A program made the translations under genes and the position numbers. Positions 42,310-51,225 of a stretch of 64,000 bases of DNA are shown here, in pieces. Positions within the stretch are counted from its first letter, which is position 1. Every line of letters starts with the position of its first letter. The notes under the pieces are model-generated. The model saw only the letters and a list, made by a program, of their open reading frames with translations, was not told the origin of the DNA and searched no databases. Source of the DNA: Candidatus Dependentiae bacterium (GTDB taxonomy: Bacteria; Babelota; Babeliae; Babelales; Vermiphilaceae); assembly GCA_020431705.1 (NCBI GenBank), contig JAGQHQ010000002.1, forward strand, positions 1 to 64,000. Reading direction: 5' to 3'.

Positions 42310-43536
42310 CTACTTCCATGTGCTTGCCATCTTAAAAATGTTAATCCGAGGTAGCACTTCGACTATTCTGCCGTTTTTATCTATTCTTGAAACCTTTTTT
42401 TTGTTAAAAACAGCATCGGCAAGTTTTTTGTACGTAGTAATTTGTTTAAATTGTTTGTGTAACGGAATTTCGTGTACAATACCATAGCCATGGCTATAAT
42501 GGCGCGCCTCAACAAGAAGATTTTTTTTAATATTACTGATTACCATCGCGTGCCGATCAATCCAGATAATATCTCCTTCTTCAAAGGGTTGGTCTTTTTT
42601 GATTTGTTGCAAATGTTGTGTTATTGTTGTGCTATTTTTTAAGAAATAGGGAATACCAGCTATTTGTGCAGCAAGTGCGATCAGGCCAGTGCAGTCGAGC
42701 CCTGTCTTTGGTGATTCTGTACAATCTGTTTTGGTAAAAAAGGAGTATGCAGGTTTATCGTTTTGTATATGTATTGTTTCCGAAAAACCTCGATCATTGC
42801 TTGTGCCGATAAAACTACAGCCTCCCCACACATAGGGAATTACGCCATTATTAAGATGTGTCCAACTGCGTAAAAGTTTTACAAAAAGCTGTGTTCGTTG
42901 TTTATGTGTGGTAAGTTTTGATTGGACTAAACACACTTTTTTGGGAAGTAGAAGCGTTTTGAATGCCATTGTTTTTTTATCAAATGCATACACGTGGTGA
43001 TAATTTGTTTTGTTCTTTTTTGTGTTGACTTGTACAAACCGTGTTCCAGCAGAAAAATGGTATTCTATTTTTTTATCGTAATGTGGCCGTAGTAAAACGA
43101 TTGTGTTGCGCATGGCATATTCGATGTTATTTTTTTTGAAATCGAATGGCTGTGGAATTTTGTCTATATTTAGTCCTTTTTCGTGCAAGGTGTCTAATAA
43201 TATAATATTGTCTGCGTGTGTCCAGTAGGTTGTATAAGGTTGCGTGTTTGTTTTTGTTGTAAAAAAAAGGTGTGGAATAGTTATTTTTACTTGATTATTT
43301 TTTTGCTCTAAAACTTCAACTATTACATTAAATAATAGTTGATTCATTCGTATGCATGCTTCAAAAGGATTTATTTTTCCGCCACATAGTGGCAATCTTT
43401 TATATGTTTTTATATTTGATACGGGTGCACCAATCAAATCTGCTACTGGTACAATAATAATAGCTTTTTGTATTGCTTGCATAAGAAAAACACTGTTTAT
43501 GCTAATACAAAATAAATATAGTAAGCTTTTTTTCAT
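42310..43536 (-). CDS. Exported NlpC/P60-family cysteine peptidase
   Basis: The 408-residue protein has a signal peptide (MKKSLLYLFCISINSVFLMQA) and GGGGGAG before the ATG. The N-terminal part (IIIVPVADLIGAPVSN...) looks like SH3-type domains as in YkfC-like dipeptidyl peptidases. The C-terminal catalytic domain has GLDCTGLIALAAQIAGIPY with the nucleophile Cys and WIDRHAMVI with the His. Family enzymes cleave gamma-D-Glu-diamino-acid bonds in peptidoglycan peptides. It is divergent from the C39-like gene at 43719 and near the amidase, forming a wall-hydrolase cluster. Confidence 0.85.
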   Translation of the reverse strand: MKKSLLYLFCISINSVFLMQAIQKAIIIVPVADLIGAPVSNIKTYKRLPLCGGKINPFEACIRMNQLLFNVIVEVLEQKNNQVKITIPHLFFTTKTNTQPYTTYWTHADNIILLDTLHEKGLNIDKIPQPFDFKKNNIEYAMRNTIVLLRPHYDKKIEYHFSAGTRFVQVNTKKNKTNYHHVYAFDKKTMAFKTLLLPKKVCLVQSKLTTHKQRTQLFVKLLRSWTHLNNGVIPYVWGGCSFIGTSNDRGFSETIHIQNDKPAYSFFTKTDCTESPKTGLDCTGLIALAAQIAGIPYFLKNSTTITQHLQQIKKDQPFEEGDIIWIDRHAMVISNIKKNLLVEARHYSHGYGIVHEIPLHKQFKQITTYKKLADAVFNKKKVSRIDKNGRIVEVLPRINIFKMASTWK

Positions 43537-43718
43537 ATTTACTCCCCCTTTGTACTTATTTCTAAGTATGAAAAAAAAGATTTTTTTTTAAAAGAGATTA
43601 TGTAATAAAACAGTTGGTAGATATCAAATTTATGAAAACCATTGAAAAAAAATTGCCGCAGAATTATCATATTAGTAAATAAAAAAAGGAAACGATCTTT
43701 TAAATAGGGAGAGTTATT

Positions 43719-44765
43719 ATGCTTGGAAGTTACTATTGGTATTTTATTGGAATATTCTTAACCTTTTTTGCATTACGCATGTGTGCACAGGATCAGCCAT
43801 GGACGTGGTTACATCAAAAAAATTTTGGCGTATATGAGCAGGCGCGTAATTCTGGCAGAAAAGAATTAATTTTTCGCAAAGCTAATATTAAACCCTTTTC
43901 CCAACTTGTGTTTTCATGGAATGCGTTTAGGCCAAAGCGTGGACATTTTTCATTTTTTGTACAATCACATAATCAGAGAACGAAAACGTGGGGGCCATGG
44001 CATAAAATGGTTGATTGGGGTTTGGCAATACAGCGTTCTTATTCAAGTGGGGCATCGGGCAAGCAACAATATCTGTATGTACGCTTGGAGACTGGAGATC
44101 AACTGAGTGATGCGTTTTGTATAAAAATTGTATCAAATGGTGGAGCAGATTTATCTTTAGTTAAAGGGCTATCTGTTAACGTTGCGGATTTTTCAAAATT
44201 TAAACCTGAATTGCTAACAAATCATACAATGCTTTTACCATCTATATATATACGTGGCGTGCCACGTGTTTCTCAATTTTTAGTTAGACATCCAAATAAT
44301 GATGCGTTGTGTTCGCCAACTGCGTGTAGCATGGTTACGTATTTTGTACGCAATGAGCCAGTTGATGTTGCACAGTTTGCTCACAATGTTTTTGATCAAG
44401 GTCTGCAGCAGTATGGTAGTTGGCCATTTAATACAGCGCATGCATTTGAAGCGTGTGCTGGTGCGTGTCGTTTTGTAACGGCACGGATTCATTCGTTTAA
44501 AGGATTACATGAGCAGTTATGTAAAGGGATGCCAGTAGTTGTAAGTGTACGAGGAAAACTTTCTGGGGCACCAAAAGTATATGATAACGGTCATTTACTA
44601 GTAGTAGTTGGGTGGGACAAAAATAATAAACAAATTATTACGCATGATCCTGCTGCGCGTTCAACACAAGCAGTTCTAAAAAAATATCCGATTAAAAGTT
44701 TTTTGGCTGCATGGGAACGTTCTCGAAGGCTTGCGTATATTGCGCAGCCGGTTAATTTGTTTTGA
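43719..44765 (+). CDS. Exported C39-like cysteine peptidase
   Basis: The 348-residue protein has an N-terminal signal or anchor segment and GGGAGAG 6 nt before the ATG. Residues about 45-165 form a beta-rich domain. The C-terminal peptidase C39-like (papain-fold) domain has C198 in ALCSPTACSMV, H292 in DNGHLLVVVGWD and D310 in ITHDPAA, a complete triad. The substrate is unknown; wall peptides or proteins are possible. It lies between the NlpC/P60 gene and the amidase. Confidence 0.8.
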   Translation: MLGSYYWYFIGIFLTFFALRMCAQDQPWTWLHQKNFGVYEQARNSGRKELIFRKANIKPFSQLVFSWNAFRPKRGHFSFFVQSHNQRTKTWGPWHKMVDWGLAIQRSYSSGASGKQQYLYVRLETGDQLSDAFCIKIVSNGGADLSLVKGLSVNVADFSKFKPELLTNHTMLLPSIYIRGVPRVSQFLVRHPNNDALCSPTACSMVTYFVRNEPVDVAQFAHNVFDQGLQQYGSWPFNTAHAFEACAGACRFVTARIHSFKGLHEQLCKGMPVVVSVRGKLSGAPKVYDNGHLLVVVGWDKNNKQIITHDPAARSTQAVLKKYPIKSFLAAWERSRRLAYIAQPVNLF

Positions 44766-44870
44766 CCATCTGATATATCTCGATGTACTTGGTAATCATG
44801 GCTAATGGTTGTGAAGTAATAATAAAGATAGAATAACTAGAATTTGGTTTTAATATGAGGGGGAAAAAAT

Positions 44871-46102
44871 ATGAAGCAAATATTACTCTTTTTTATAAGT
44901 ATGTTATTTGTAGGTACTTGCTTAGCAGACAATACGTTATATAAGGTATTTCATCATCGTGCCACTAGTACACAAGAATCAATTAAACAAATAATGCATA
45001 TGGAGCTTGGGTCTGTTGTTCTCTATTTTGATCAAAAGCCAATCATAAATGCTTTGCCAGAAAGAGCCGATGCAAAAAGGGAGAATGATTTGATGCAACT
45101 AATTTTTTTCTTGCCAAAAACAAATATTAATGGCTCGAGTTGTGAAAAAATGATTGAAAATCTACATAATGCTAAAACTCATGGTTATAGAGTACAACTG
45201 GCGCAAGTTTCTACACCGATACCAGGTATTAAAGTAATTATTACATATAACAGCGCGCAAGTGAGTTTTTCATATGACCAATTCGAATCGATTGGTTTAC
45301 AAAAAGGGTTGATATTCCGTTTTTATAACAGAAAGTTGTTACATAAATTGAATAAAAAAGGAGCTTTACTGTTGCGCACGGTACAACTAAAAAAAAAAGA
45401 CCGGTCGTTGTCCTCGATCTTGGACACGGTGGGTATGACTGTGGTGCGCGAGGCCATTTTGGTTTAACAGAAAAACAGATGACTAGCTTGGTTGGGCAGA
45501 CTGTCGTACATCTTTTTGCAAAAAAAAATATCGATGTTGTATTAACACGAAAAAAAGACATATATCTCTCGTTAGATGAGCGGACGCATATTGCAAACAC
45601 ATGTAACAAAGCTGATCTATTTATTTCTATTCATGCCAATGGCAGTCAGAAACAAGATGCTTGTGGTATTGAAACATTCTTTTTGGATCATCAACTGCTA
45701 AAAAAAGCGCTTATTGTTTCTCAAGCATTGCATAAAAGCGATCGTTTGAAGGGAATTAATACCTTACTTGATGTATCACAAGATCGAGCGAGCGATTCGA
45801 GTATATTTAAAAAAGTACTGAAAGAGAGATCAGATCAAAGTAAAATGCTGGCACATCTATTGCAGGAAAATATGCTTGCTCAGGTACGAAAAAAAAATAA
45901 ATCGGTTGTTGATAGAAAGGTGAAAAGTGCTGTTACACAAGTACTATTAGGAGTAACTATACCGGCGGCGCTTATTGAGGTTGGCTTTTTAACAAATAAG
46001 TACGAAGCAGCATTACTTAATACGGAAGAATATCGGTTTTTATTGGCAGATGGAATTGTATCAGCTGTTTGTTCGTACTTAAAAAGTATTAAAAGCTTTT
46101 GA
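44871..46102 (+). CDS. N-acetylmuramoyl-L-alanine amidase, split by a frameshift at A10
   Basis: The first frame (44871-45467) encodes a signal peptide (MKQILLFFISMLFVGTCLA) and an AMIN-like domain. At the run of ten A (45389-45398) the amidase continues in the -1 frame: RPVVVLDLGHGGYDCGARG, then TEKQM..., SIHANGS and ALIEVGFLTNKYEA, to the stop at 46102. The Amidase_3 zinc ligands and the catalytic Glu (EVGF) are intact. The first frame runs out 69 bp later in a non-homologous tail. Joined, the protein would be about 410 residues, a normal AmiC-type exported amidase. The split could be a sequencing error, a recent mutation, phase variation, or slippage that restores the product. GAGGGGG precedes the ATG. 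Confidence 0.85.
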
Positions 46103-46133
46103 AAAAAAAATTCTTCTGATACAGTATGATACC

Positions 46134-47513
46134 ATGGTGGAAAATATCTGGGACCAATTTTTAACTATTATTCGTCAAGAAGCGGGCAGTAGGGTTGTTG
46201 AAACCTGGTTTAAGGCGGTAAGCTTAACTCAGTGGGATGTCCTGACTTCAACTGTTTATTTACAAGCGCCTAATAGATTTGTGCGTGATTGGATTAAGCA
46301 GAATTATACGGATTTAGTACGATTGCATCTCGGTCGGCTTTTGAATGTTGAAAAAATAACACTTATTTTTATTGAGCCGGGCGGTGTTAGTAAGGTAGAT
46401 AATGAACCTAGGCAGCGTTCAGATGAAACAATGGTTGTACCGGCAAGAAAGGTGCTTGTCAAATCGTCGTTGATAAAAAATCATGGCCATATTAATCGTT
46501 CCTATTCATTTGAAAGTTTTGTGGTTGGTCCAAATAATTCACTTGCCTATGCCGCAGCACAAGCGGTAACCCAAAAGCCAGGGGCAATATACAATCCACT
46601 TTTTTTGTATGGTGGTTCAGGTCTTGGAAAAACACATTTACTGCATGCTATTGGTAATAATATTAAAGCACAACACAAAAAAATAAGTGTACTTTATCAA
46701 ACGGCAGATCGCTTTGTGAATGAGTTTATTAATGCAATTCGTTTTGATGAATTGCGTAAATTCCAGTTAAAATACAAGTCAGTTGATGTGTTGCTTGTTG
46801 ATGACATACAATTTATTTCTAACAAAGAACAAACACAAGAAGCATTTTTTCATATTTTTAATGCGTTGCACGACGCGCATAAGCAAATTGTATTCTCTAG
46901 TGATACTTTTCCGCAAAATTTAGCTGGTATTGCTGATCGGCTCAAGTCTCGTATGGCGTGGGGTTTGGTAGCAGATGTTTGTGCGCCAACGATAGAAACG
47001 AAAATAGCGATATTGCAACGAAAAGCTGATATGAGCAATGAATCTTTGAGTGATGAGGTTGCATATTTTATTGCTAATAGTTTTGATTCAAATATTCGTG
47101 AATTGGAGGGGGCACTTATTCGTGTTATTGCATTTGCTTCACTTACACAGCAGCCAGTAACTCTTGAATTGGCGAAAAAAGTTCTTATTCGTTCGCATGA
47201 AACATCGCAAAAGCCTGTTTCATTGCAGACAGTTATTAAGTGTGTTGGTAAACATTATCCGTATACATTAGCACAATTACGATCAAAGAGTAGAAATAAG
47301 CAGTTGTCATTTGCGCGGCAGGTTGCTATGTTTCTTCTGAAAGAAACAACTGATACGTCATTGCGTGACATTGGTGTTTATTTGGGTGGCAGAGATCATT
47401 CAACAGTTGTTCATGCAGTAAATAAAGTAGAAAAACGTGCACGATTACATGATGAGTTTCAGGTACAGCTTAAGCAAATGGAGCGAGAAATTTTACGTTC
47501 AACAGTGCAGTAG
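46134..47513 (+). CDS. dnaA: Chromosomal replication initiator protein DnaA
   Basis: DnaA binds the origin and opens DNA for replication. In the 459-residue protein domain I begins IWDQFLTIIRQEAGSRVVETWF and domain II is short. The AAA+ domain has Walker A GGSGLGKTHLLHAI and Walker B VDVLLVDDIQFI. Domain IV carries the DnaA-box-binding signature GGRDHSTVVHAV. The gene is 31 bp after the amidase, and dnaN, gyrB, rpmH and similar genes are absent. I see no cluster of DnaA boxes in either flank, so the origin is not evident here. Confidence 0.97.
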   Translation: MVENIWDQFLTIIRQEAGSRVVETWFKAVSLTQWDVLTSTVYLQAPNRFVRDWIKQNYTDLVRLHLGRLLNVEKITLIFIEPGGVSKVDNEPRQRSDETMVVPARKVLVKSSLIKNHGHINRSYSFESFVVGPNNSLAYAAAQAVTQKPGAIYNPLFLYGGSGLGKTHLLHAIGNNIKAQHKKISVLYQTADRFVNEFINAIRFDELRKFQLKYKSVDVLLVDDIQFISNKEQTQEAFFHIFNALHDAHKQIVFSSDTFPQNLAGIADRLKSRMAWGLVADVCAPTIETKIAILQRKADMSNESLSDEVAYFIANSFDSNIRELEGALIRVIAFASLTQQPVTLELAKKVLIRSHETSQKPVSLQTVIKCVGKHYPYTLAQLRSKSRNKQLSFARQVAMFLLKETTDTSLRDIGVYLGGRDHSTVVHAVNKVEKRARLHDEFQVQLKQMEREILRSTVQ

Positions 47514-47564
47514 AATATGAGGCGCTAGAAGCAACTGAAGCAAGAAGTAAAAAAAGGAGATTAT

Positions 47565-48119
47565 ATGAAGAGGTTGTTATTGTTTGTATGTATTCTTGTC
47601 CCAGTTTCTTTTAATGCGTTGCATGCAATGACCAAAAAAAATTTTAATTTTTTGGCGGGAACAACGCGAGACTTTATTGTACAAGTGACGCGTGATATAC
47701 ATGAACAGCGAGCATTTATACATTTTTACAAGACAATAAATAGTAAATTACGCCAGGCTGGCGACAAAAAGCGCAAGCAAGGCTGGTATCATTTTAATGC
47801 TATTGCAATGGAGCGCATGCCGATAGATCATCCGGAATGGTATGTACAAATTAAACCATTTATTACTAATATTAATGCAATTTTAGACCCAGCTTATGAT
47901 GATGTTAGAAAGGCAATTCGTTTTTTTATGACCCGATATGGCGCATATCAAGAATTTATCCGCAGAACCAAGCAACAACAAGCAGAAGAGACAGTCGTGG
48001 TACAAAATGATCAAGGACAAACGGGATGCTTATGGAATGCCATTTCATCGTCTATAGCGTATCTAAATGATTCGCTTAGAAGTAGTTGGCGGTATATGTG
48101 CTCTAAAATAAGCGCGTAA
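47565..48119 (+). CDS. Exported helical protein, family unknown
   Basis: The 184-residue protein has a signal peptide (MKRLLLFVCILVPVSFNALHA) and AAAAGGAG before the ATG. The mature part is helical and basic, with aromatic residues (GTTRDFIVQVTRDIHEQRAFIHFY). A Gln/Glu-rich stretch and a C-terminal segment follow with two Cys (GCLWNAISSSIAYL, YMCSKIS). It lies 51 bp after dnaA and converges with 48123-49193. Function unknown. Confidence 0.6.
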   Translation: MKRLLLFVCILVPVSFNALHAMTKKNFNFLAGTTRDFIVQVTRDIHEQRAFIHFYKTINSKLRQAGDKKRKQGWYHFNAIAMERMPIDHPEWYVQIKPFITNINAILDPAYDDVRKAIRFFMTRYGAYQEFIRRTKQQQAEETVVVQNDQGQTGCLWNAISSSIAYLNDSLRSSWRYMCSKISA

Positions 48120-48122
48120 TAT

Positions 48123-49193
48123 TCACAGTAATTGCATTTCGTTTGGTACTGTTTGGGCAGCACGGCGTTCTTTTTTTGTTCTGAAGAATGTTTCTTTTCC
48201 ACACTTGCTACTTAACTGTAGATACCATGATGTATAATTTTTACATTTTGGAGGTCGTTTGCGAAAGCCAACAACAGTAGGAAAATGTTCGGTATCAACA
48301 ATTACTAATTTTTTGGTTCCTTTTTCAATCATAAAATTATTAATATGGGCGTCAACGAGTATATCCAAATAGTTGTATAGCTCAAGGGCAATTTTCCGTT
48401 CTTTTGGGTTGAATACAGAAAAAATACGTTCAGGTTTAATGGCATCTGCAATGATACAATATGTGCCGGGAAAGCGAATTTTTTGTTTTTCTTTACCGCC
48501 AATATTATAACCTGCGAGTTCAATCCACTTGCTTTTTGGTGGAACCCAGAACCATTTTCTTGGTGTGTCGACAAACTTAGACCATTTCTTACTACTTCTT
48601 ATTTTTTTGTTGATAAGTTCAAGATTTTTGATACGTGTAAAACCTGTCAAATGTCTGTTGACACCGCCACTCATAAAAAAAATAAAGCGTGGTTCCCAGC
48701 CTTTATCAAATGGCTTTACAAAGCTTGAAGGTGTTTCTATAAAAAGTTTTACAACAAACGGATATTTTTTAAATTTGACGATGAGCAAACCTGAAGCAAG
48801 GTGACGGTTAAAATTCTTTTCTTGCAAGACTGTAAAATGAGTAAATTCGCGCTTGCCACCATGAACTTCTTTTATCAATTGTTGGATTTCTTTTTCTAAT
48901 AAATCACTGGTTACACATTTGTCTATGTGGTGTCGATAGAGAATCTGGGTTTTTGGTAGTTGATGAAAAAACAGAAATCTTTTATCGAATAATTTAAACA
49001 ATGCATACTCTTCCAAATGAGAATCTTGAAAGCTAAATTTTTCTTTGTTTCCTACCCAGCGAGTGGTAATTCTTGGTATTAATGGATCGATTGGTCTATG
49101 TATGCTGCGTGACTTGAGAGAATATCCTGTACATAATAAAAAACACAAAAAAGGCCTGAGTAAGTAGTTTTTTCCTGATATATATTTCTTCAT
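48123..49193 (-). CDS. Exported protein with kinase-like motifs
   Basis: The 356-residue protein starts with a basic stretch and a short hydrophobic segment (LLRPFLCFLLCTGY), a plausible signal. The centre has a strand pair ending in a Lys (GLLIVKFKKYPFVVKLFIE). The C-terminal part contains VDAHINNFMIEKGTKKLVIVDTEHFPTVVGF. The spacing of H-x-x-N and D-T-E resembles the catalytic loop and metal-binding segment of protein-kinase-like folds (H-G-N ... D). No glycine-rich loop is evident. The kinase-like reading is inference. No ribosome binding site stands out before the ATG. Confidence 0.55.
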   Translation of the reverse strand: MKKYISGKNYLLRPFLCFLLCTGYSLKSRSIHRPIDPLIPRITTRWVGNKEKFSFQDSHLEEYALFKLFDKRFLFFHQLPKTQILYRHHIDKCVTSDLLEKEIQQLIKEVHGGKREFTHFTVLQEKNFNRHLASGLLIVKFKKYPFVVKLFIETPSSFVKPFDKGWEPRFIFFMSGGVNRHLTGFTRIKNLELINKKIRSSKKWSKFVDTPRKWFWVPPKSKWIELAGYNIGGKEKQKIRFPGTYCIIADAIKPERIFSVFNPKERKIALELYNYLDILVDAHINNFMIEKGTKKLVIVDTEHFPTVVGFRKRPPKCKNYTSWYLQLSSKCGKETFFRTKKERRAAQTVPNEMQLL

Positions 49194-49520
49194 GTTATGT
49201 GTGATGCGTATCTTTTATTTTGATTATTGATTATGTTGGTTTATATATATGTCTAATTACTACATTCTATGTTGTAATACAAAAAAACTCTATAATGATA
49301 ATTCTACATATGTCAATTATTTCTCATAGAATATAAAAGGCTCTGTATTGATTTCATAAAAACCTTTTTGTTACAGTAATAGCGATGGCTCGTGAATGCA
49401 TTATTTATAAAAAGGTCCAGTTGCAGTTGGTGTTCTACTGGAGTATGCTGCTAAGTAAATAAGAGTAGTAGTGTGTTGTAATGTTTTTAATTATTAGTGA
49501 CCGAAAAAGGGGAGCGGATA
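49194..49520. other. Intergenic region without recognised features
   Basis: About 330 bp between divergent genes, AT-rich. No coding frame, RNA or hairpin that I can support. It must hold the promoters of both flanking genes. GGGGAGCGG just before 49521 is the ribosome binding site of the next gene. Confidence 0.4.
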
Positions 49521-50051
49521 ATGAAGAAGGAGCGAGTGCTGGAGCGACAATATCGTATGTTGAGCCATCTGAGTCACTTACCTAGGCGTATATTGTCATT
49601 AGCGGGTACGGACAATATAACAGAATTTGTGCTTTATGATTTGTGTGGCAAAGATTGCTTTAATTTAAAGAAAGCAGCTTACTTTATAGACAATCCAGAC
49701 TTTAATTGTCTCAAAGGTATCGCAGGTTTTTCTCATCAAGAGGCAGATGCATGTTCTAACAAATGGCAGGAACCAGATACCTTTACTTGTTACATGCGAG
49801 AGTGTCCTTTTAATAAACAAGTACGAGAAGTACAACGCTGCAGTGTAAAAGGGGCAAAAGAATCTGATGAACAAATTGCTTCAGATATTGCCCGCAGTCT
49901 TGGATTCTCAAAGCACAAATTTTGCTCATGGAACATGAAGCATGACAATCATGGTTTTTTTATTTATGAGCCTGCTGACGAAGATGATAGTGTGTCTGAT
50001 GAATATTTATTGAATGGGCTGTGCATGTTGAGTTTTTGTCCAGTATTTTAA
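49521..50051 (+). CDS. Cysteine-rich protein without signal peptide, family unknown
   Basis: The start at 49521 (MKKERVLERQYRML) has GGAG 8 nt upstream; an in-frame codon 24 bp earlier is less likely. The 176-residue product has a basic helical N-terminus and then a core with cysteines in CGKDCF, FNCLKG, ADACSN, FTCYMRECPF and VQRCS. These could bind metal or form disulfides. A second charged region follows with HKFCSWNMKHDNHG and an acidic stretch. No signal peptide is seen. It overlaps the convergent pgk by 4 bp at the stop codons. Confidence 0.55.
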   Translation: MKKERVLERQYRMLSHLSHLPRRILSLAGTDNITEFVLYDLCGKDCFNLKKAAYFIDNPDFNCLKGIAGFSHQEADACSNKWQEPDTFTCYMRECPFNKQVREVQRCSVKGAKESDEQIASDIARSLGFSKHKFCSWNMKHDNHGFFIYEPADEDDSVSDEYLLNGLCMLSFCPVF

Positions 50052-51220
50052 ATTAATTGGTCTAATCCTGGCAATTTTTCACTTGCAAGATATGTGAGTG
50101 TTGCGCTACCACCAGTTGAACAAAAAGTAATTGCATGGTCTAGCCCAAGCAGTTGTGCTGCGGCAACGGAATCACCGCCCCCGATAATACTTAATCCTTG
50201 AGATGCGCCCATTGCACTAAATATTTTTTGTACGCCAATGAGGGTATCTTTTTTTTGTATGGTGCCCATTAAACCTGTGTAAAAAATTGTTTCTGCTTTT
50301 TTTATAATACGTTCCCATTCGTGTGCTGTTGTTGGCCCTATTGAGACACCAATACCATTTTTGGGGAAATTATCAGCCGATATTGTTGAGAGTAGGCCGG
50401 TGAATGTTTTGGTTGCTACTATATAATCTTTGGGCATAAGTATCCGGATATTTTTTTCTGCGGCTGTAGTTAAAATATTAAGGCATACTTGCCTCATTGA
50501 TTGGTCGACCAAGGATTTACCAGTTTGTTCGCCTTGTGCATGTAGAAATGAAAATACTGCAGCTGGGCAGAGCATGATAGTGCTTATTAGATCTAAAAGA
50601 TTTATTATTGTTGGAATCTTATCATTAATTTTGTCACCACCAATAATCAAAATAAATGGTTTTTTTGGTTTACCAAGCAGTTTATTGAGTGTTGTGATCT
50701 CTTTTTCTACTAATAAACCAATTGTTTTTTTTTCTGGCTCAAAATAGGTTGGTAAAACGACAATAGAGGTATCATTTCTATGTAATGTAGCAAATGCATC
50801 GTTGACGTAAAAATCAGCTAATTGTGCAAGCTGCTTGGCAAAATAATTACTTTTGTTTTTTTCACCAGGAAAGAATCTCAAATTCTCCAACAAAATAATT
50901 GTGCTACTGTCTTTTAAACTTTTTGTGTGTGCACTACCAAGATCCACAACATGTTCAATATCATATCCTTGTTTTTTAAACCATGGTACCAACAGTTTAG
51001 TAGAAAGCCCTTCAGATGGGTTTTTAGGGCGCCCTAAATGAGTAGCAAGGATAATTTTGCTGCCTTTTTCTAAAAGCATACTGATGGTTGGTTCAATTGC
51101 TTGTAGTCTATGATCGTGCACAATGGACGTGCTACTCAACGGTACGTTCAAATCGGCACGAAGAAAAACCCTTTTACGTTTTATGTTCCATGTTGCAAGA
51201 GCTGAAGTTATGGTATACAT
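50048..51220 (-). CDS. pgk: Phosphoglycerate kinase
   Basis: Pgk is a glycolytic enzyme transferring phosphate between 1,3-bisphosphoglycerate and ADP. The 390-residue length is normal. The N-terminal substrate motif is RVFLRADLNVPLS, then ILATHLGRPK, ENLRFFPGE and VNDAFATLHR. The C-terminal nucleotide-binding part has FILIIGGDKINDK and IGGGDSVAAAQ, close to the family GGGDT. It lies 5 bp downstream of the LolC-like gene, so they form an operon despite unrelated roles. Confidence 0.95.
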   Translation of the reverse strand: MYTITSALATWNIKRKRVFLRADLNVPLSSTSIVHDHRLQAIEPTISMLLEKGSKIILATHLGRPKNPSEGLSTKLLVPWFKKQGYDIEHVVDLGSAHTKSLKDSSTIILLENLRFFPGEKNKSNYFAKQLAQLADFYVNDAFATLHRNDTSIVVLPTYFEPEKKTIGLLVEKEITTLNKLLGKPKKPFILIIGGDKINDKIPTIINLLDLISTIMLCPAAVFSFLHAQGEQTGKSLVDQSMRQVCLNILTTAAEKNIRILMPKDYIVATKTFTGLLSTISADNFPKNGIGVSIGPTTAHEWERIIKKAETIFYTGLMGTIQKKDTLIGVQKIFSAMGASQGLSIIGGGDSVAAAQLLGLDHAITFCSTGGSATLTYLASEKLPGLDQLI

Positions 51221-51225
51221 AATTA

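Noticed and set aside
46103-46133. Replication origin next to dnaA
   Set aside because: Only 31 bp upstream and about 50 bp downstream are non-coding, and neither holds DnaA boxes.
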